This document shows, piece by piece, positions 60,861 to 64,000 of a stretch of 64,000 nt of DNA; the stretch's first letter is position 1, and every line of letters starts with the position of its first letter. The position numbers and the translations under genes were made by a program. The DNA lies in the NCBI GenBank assembly GCA_012934845.2, contig WNNJ02000980.1, forward strand, positions 124,001 to 188,000, given 5' to 3'. The stretch is from Pomphorhynchus laevis (Eukaryota; Acanthocephala; Palaeacanthocephala; Echinorhynchida; Pomphorhynchidae). A model generated the notes under the pieces. It searched no databases. It was not told the origin of the DNA and saw only the letters and a program-made list of their open reading frames with translations.

Positions 60861-63755
60861 GTTCAGATGGGATCGGATTTGTCGTTTGAAGCACTGCAGG
60901 GAAGTTGATTGGCGTATATGAATGGGCAGATGATTCCACGATAGAGGAGCAGCCACCAGGAAGGAGCGGAGTCCAAAGGAGGTAGAGTAGTTTGGGACAT
61001 GTAAAAGAAGGGAATTACAGGAACGCAAGGAACAGTAAACAGGACGAGAATTATCAAGAAATGGAAGGTTGAGAAATGAAGGGGTATGAAAAGTTACAAG
61101 GCGGAAAGCAACGATAAGAAGACGAATTTGAACACGACAATAAATTGTAGGCAAATCGAGAGAAGCAAGATGGTAGGATGTGTGATCAAAACGACGAAGA
61201 CGGAGGAGAATTCGGACGGCTGCGTTGACGATGCGTTGTAGGGGAAGAAGAGTGGATTTAGGTGAGTTGGAAAATAGACTAAGACAATAATCGAGTCTAG
61301 AAAAAAGGAGAGATGATATGAGAGTCATACAAGAAGGGAAATCGATCAATCTACGAACTTGACGGAGGTTGCGGAGTATCAAGGTAGATGAGCGTACTTT
61401 ATCTCTAACGAAAGGTTTAAGTGAAAGTCGGTTGTCAAAATGGAAGCCTAGGAAAACGAGATTATCAACGATAGGAAGAATTGTAGAATTTAATGATACG
61501 GAGGGAGGTTCGAAGCCGAGGCGTCGAGGTAGGATCCACATAATTTTGGATTTATCAGGATTCAGAGAAAGGCGAAGGGAAGAAAGATGATTGGAAATTG
61601 AGACAAGACAGTCGGAAGCAGAAACACTAAGATCGTGAATACGATAAACAGGTGCATGAGCATAGATGAGAATGTCATCAGCATATTGCATAACATGGAA
61701 GTTAAATTTATGAGAAATCGAAGACAAATCACCAAGAAGAAGAGAGAAAAGTATAGGGCCTAATACGGAGCCTTGCGGAACACCGGACGGAATGGACGAA
61801 GGATGGGAGAGAGAAGAGTTAGAATATACGCGAAATGTACGGTTTGATAGATATGAAGAAAACCATGATACAGTGGGTAAAGAGAAGCCATAATCATGAC
61901 GAAGGCGATGGAGAAGAATCGAGTGATCGACGATGTCAAAAGCAGACGATAGATCAAGAGAAACTATGACACTACATAATTTATGATCGCGCGATATGAG
62001 TAAGTCGTTATAAACTTTAAGACATGCAATTTCGGTAGAGTAATTAGAGCGAAAAGCGGCTTGGAAGGGAGGAAATAAGTTAGAGGAATAGAGATATGTA
62101 TTAACTTGCTTAAGAACGAGACGCTCAAGGAGTTTAGAGAGGGTTGGGAGAAGTGAGATTGGACGGTACGAAGATGGTAGTGAAGAGTCGAGAGATTGCT
62201 TTTTGATGATAGGACGAACAGTGGCGCATTTCCAGATGGAAGGAAATGTACAGCTACGGATGGACGAGTTGAACAATGTGGTTAGGAAGGGTAAGATAAA
62301 AGTGCAGATATTTTTAAGTAAGTGAGTGGGAATTGGGTCAGAAGGAGAGGTTTTATTAGGTAATGACAGCAGAACCGAAGAAACTTCATCAGACGAAACG
62401 GGAAGAAGGTGGAATAGTTCTGGGAGGGAAGTATTTAAAGATAAGAGTGGGTACAAGGGGGCTATGGGTAGTAGGGAAAGTAAATTAGATAGCTTAGTTT
62501 GTAGATAAGAAGAAAATTCATCAGGATTTATATTACAAGGGGTAGATGATCGTGAAAGAATTGAGTTTAAGATTTTCCAATGAGATTTCGAGTTGGAAGA
62601 TGACTCGAGTTGATTTCGCCAAAAGAGAGTACGTTTAGTACGTATAAGAATGAGATGTGAACGGCGTTGAGAAAAGTAGGAATCACGAAGATTTGGAGGG
62701 AGTGAGTTGGGTGAACGTTTAAGAAAGCGTTTATACATACGAAAAGAGTGACGGAGTCGACGCTTAGAAAGACTACAGTCAGAATCGAACCAGGGAGCAT
62801 GGCGCAAGCGCTGGGAACGTCGAAGTCGACTAGGTAGAAGGTTATTGAGGATCGACGTAAGTTTAGAATCAAACAGAATGCAGAGATCATCGGGAGAGAG
62901 ATAGTTAAGAGGAAGTGAAAAGAGTGAAGAATTGAGTAAGGCTGTGCAGAGAATAGGGATATCGAGAAGCTTCCAGGTTCGACTTGGTGTAGATAATGGT
63001 AAAGGCGGAGAAGGAGGATGGGGACGAGTAAGAGTAAGAGTGACAAGGAAATGATCGGACAAACCAGGATCAGTAATTGACAAGGAGGTATAGTCATTGA
63101 AGCAGTTAGGAACAGCAATGATGTCGAGAGCACCGCCGAGAATATGAGTTGGGCTTGTTGAAAGTAATTTATAGTTAAAATCAGAAAAAAGATTAGTTAA
63201 AGTGATAGAGTCAGAGTCAGACGGGCGATCAAGACGAATGTTAAAGTCACCGAGAACAAAAGAAGGAGTATAAGACAATGAACAGTGAGACATTAGATCT
63301 GCAAGGTCGTTAAAGAAGATACGTGATGGGGCAACTGAACCTGGACGGTATACAATCACAAGTTCCAGAGGGAAAGGCGTTGATAATCTGCATATGAGTA
63401 ATTCGAACGAGGTGTAACGGATGTTAACGTTGATTTTACGTAAAGACATTGGGTGACGAGCAATGGCAACAATACCGCCATGGTTAGACGCAGTAGATGT
63501 ATGAGATGTAATTTGACGAGCTGATTCAACTAGAGAACAACCAGAGCGACATAGACGACGAATAGCAAGATCGTTGGAGTCAGTGTGCCAGGATTCGGTA
63601 ATGCAGAGAATATCGATAGATAATTGATCGAAGATATCGAGAAGCATATCAGCTTTATGAAGAATGGAGCGAGTATTGAATAGACTAAGACGAAAAGTAT
63701 GCTTAGGAGCGAGATCGACTAGCGAAGAAGACAAGGGGGAGAGATGGGACGCCAT
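60846..63755 (-). CDS. LINE ORF2 (L2/CR1-group), intact endonuclease and reverse transcriptase
   Basis: A single 969-codon frame. Residues 22-240 form an APE-type endonuclease: SLFNTRSILHKADMLLDIF, TESW at 53-56, HGGIVAIARH, VIVYRPGS, LGDFNIRLD at 168-176 and LSDHFLV at 232-238. The RT occupies about 450-780: RPISLLPTLSKLLERLV, VSLDLSSAFDIVDH (motif A near 603), SGVPQGSVLGPILFSLLLGD (motif B) and QYADDILIYAH (catalytic at 691-694). The C-terminus has LRSFLVAAPLSWNHLPIHIR and FKRQIRSHL. All catalytic residues are present. ORF1 overlaps its start by 37 bases. This copy could be recently active. Confidence 0.93.
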   Translation of the reverse strand: MASHLSPLSSSLVDLAPKHTFRLSLFNTRSILHKADMLLDIFDQLSIDILCITESWHTDSNDLAIRRLCRSGCSLVESARQITSHTSTASNHGGIVAIARHPMSLRKINVNIRYTSFELLICRLSTPFPLELVIVYRPGSVAPSRIFFNDLADLMSHCSLSYTPSFVLGDFNIRLDRPSDSDSITLTNLFSDFNYKLLSTSPTHILGGALDIIAVPNCFNDYTSLSITDPGLSDHFLVTLTLTRPHPPSPPLPLSTPSRTWKLLDIPILCTALLNSSLFSLPLNYLSPDDLCILFDSKLTSILNNLLPSRLRRSQRLRHAPWFDSDCSLSKRRLRHSFRMYKRFLKRSPNSLPPNLRDSYFSQRRSHLILIRTKRTLFWRNQLESSSNSKSHWKILNSILSRSSTPCNINPDEFSSYLQTKLSNLLSLLPIAPLYPLLSLNTSLPELFHLLPVSSDEVSSVLLSLPNKTSPSDPIPTHLLKNICTFILPFLTTLFNSSIRSCTFPSIWKCATVRPIIKKQSLDSSLPSSYRPISLLPTLSKLLERLVLKQVNTYLYSSNLFPPFQAAFRSNYSTEIACLKVYNDLLISRDHKLCSVIVSLDLSSAFDIVDHSILLHRLRHDYGFSLPTVSWFSSYLSNRTFRVYSNSSLSHPSSIPSGVPQGSVLGPILFSLLLGDLSSISHKFNFHVMQYADDILIYAHAPVYRIHDLSVSASDCLVSISNHLSSLRLSLNPDKSKIMWILPRRLGFEPPSVSLNSTILPIVDNLVFLGFHFDNRLSLKPFVRDKVRSSTLILRNLRQVRRLIDFPSCMTLISSLLFSRLDYCLSLFSNSPKSTLLPLQRIVNAAVRILLRLRRFDHTSYHLASLDLPTIYCRVQIRLLIVAFRLVTFHTPSFLNLPFLDNSRPVYCSLRSCNSLLLHVPNYSTSFGLRSFLVAAPLSWNHLPIHIRQSTSLQCFKRQIRSHLNNLTA

Positions 63756-64000
63756 CGAATTTTTGGCCTTGTGTGAAGAACGTGAAAATTTCCGTTGATT
63801 TTACGTATAGATAAGGATGACTCGCCGTTTGTTTCACGTCGATGTTTTTCAATGCGAGCTAAATTGAGCTGGGCAATATCAGAAGGGGAGCGGTCAGGAA
63901 AGATACGGCAAGTAGATGAAGTGGTAAGAAGTTTAAAACGTTGGGAGAGTACCGAAGAGGCATGTGAACTATGTCGGAAAACGATTTTTAAGAGTGGAGG
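63719..64000 (-). CDS. LINE ORF1 C-terminal part (runs off the window)
   Basis: The minus-strand frame enters at the right window edge with PPLLKIVFRHSSHASSVLSQ, has RSPSDIAQLNLARIEKHRRE and NFHVLHTRPKIRWRP, and stops at 63,719, 37 bases inside ORF2. The RxLKIVF strand, the ARxxL-type helix and a final RPK are the RRM-like end of ORF1 RNA-binding proteins in L2/CR1 LINEs. Overlap in a different frame suggests termination-reinitiation for ORF2. Confidence 0.75.
   Translation of the reverse strand, partial: PPLLKIVFRHSSHASSVLSQRFKLLTTSSTCRIFPDRSPSDIAQLNLARIEKHRRETNGESSLSIRKINGNFHVLHTRPKIRWRPISPPCLLR

Overview
This is animal (metazoan invertebrate) nuclear DNA, AT-rich and dominated by retroelements. 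It is not bacterial: there are no operons, rRNA, tRNA or CRISPR arrays that I can see. Two host genes are recognisable. CFAP298 (the C21orf59/Kurly axonemal-dynein assembly factor) runs on the + strand from 16,773 to 37,801 in six visible exons. Its introns range from 43 and 54 bases to 5.8-8.2 kb, and the long ones are packed with transposons. LARP7 is a single uninterrupted reading frame at 49,559-50,695 on the + strand. CFAP298 implies motile cilia or flagellated sperm. Very short introns beside TE-filled long ones, with abundant Penelope-like and CR1-like elements, would fit a flatworm, but the species cannot be fixed from this window.

Layout: 1-0.9 kb, end of a Ty3/gypsy-type element; 0.9-4.6 kb, CR1-like LINE with a zinc-finger first ORF (-); 4.8-6.7 kb, second CR1-like LINE (-); 6.7-7.8 kb, L2-like and Penelope fragments; 8.5-12.2 kb, family-A LINE (zinc finger, YLDDG reverse transcriptase, zinc knuckle, restriction-like endonuclease) followed by an intact LIM domain (+); 12.4-15.05 kb, related family-B LINE (-); 15.5-16.0 kb, Penelope fragment; 16.8-37.8 kb, CFAP298, whose introns hold a head-to-head Penelope pair, a family-C LINE, a 586-base fold-back element, an RTE-like relic, composite repeats, a second family-A LINE fused to a ubiquilin cDNA (-), and a Penelope-like element with N-terminal endonuclease; 39.4-40.35 kb, 376-base tandem repeats; 40.4-44.5 kb, two canonical Penelope-like elements; 44.5-46.9 kb, a patchwork permuted Penelope copy; 47.0-48.4 kb, RTE-like LINE (-); LARP7; 51.2-56.3 kb, CR1-like LINEs, a Penelope fold-back and a permuted Penelope copy nested in a CR1-like LINE; 56.3-59.7 kb, I/R1-like LINE (-); 60.5-64.0 kb, an LTR-element gag relic cut by a LINE with an intact 969-codon endonuclease-reverse transcriptase ORF (-).

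The most interesting observation is that both family-A LINE copies carry, on the same strand and just after the same conserved C-terminal RGNAKA motif, intron-free sequence of a host gene: a LIM domain in one and the STI1-to-UBA part of ubiquilin in the other. This looks like repeated capture of host mRNA sequence by one reverse-transcribing element family. A second theme is template switching. Permuted Penelope copies contain partial duplications and forward-inverted-forward palindromes, and Penelope termini share a small hairpin flanked by CTGANGA and GAAA whose stem covaries between copies, resembling a hammerhead-ribozyme core.
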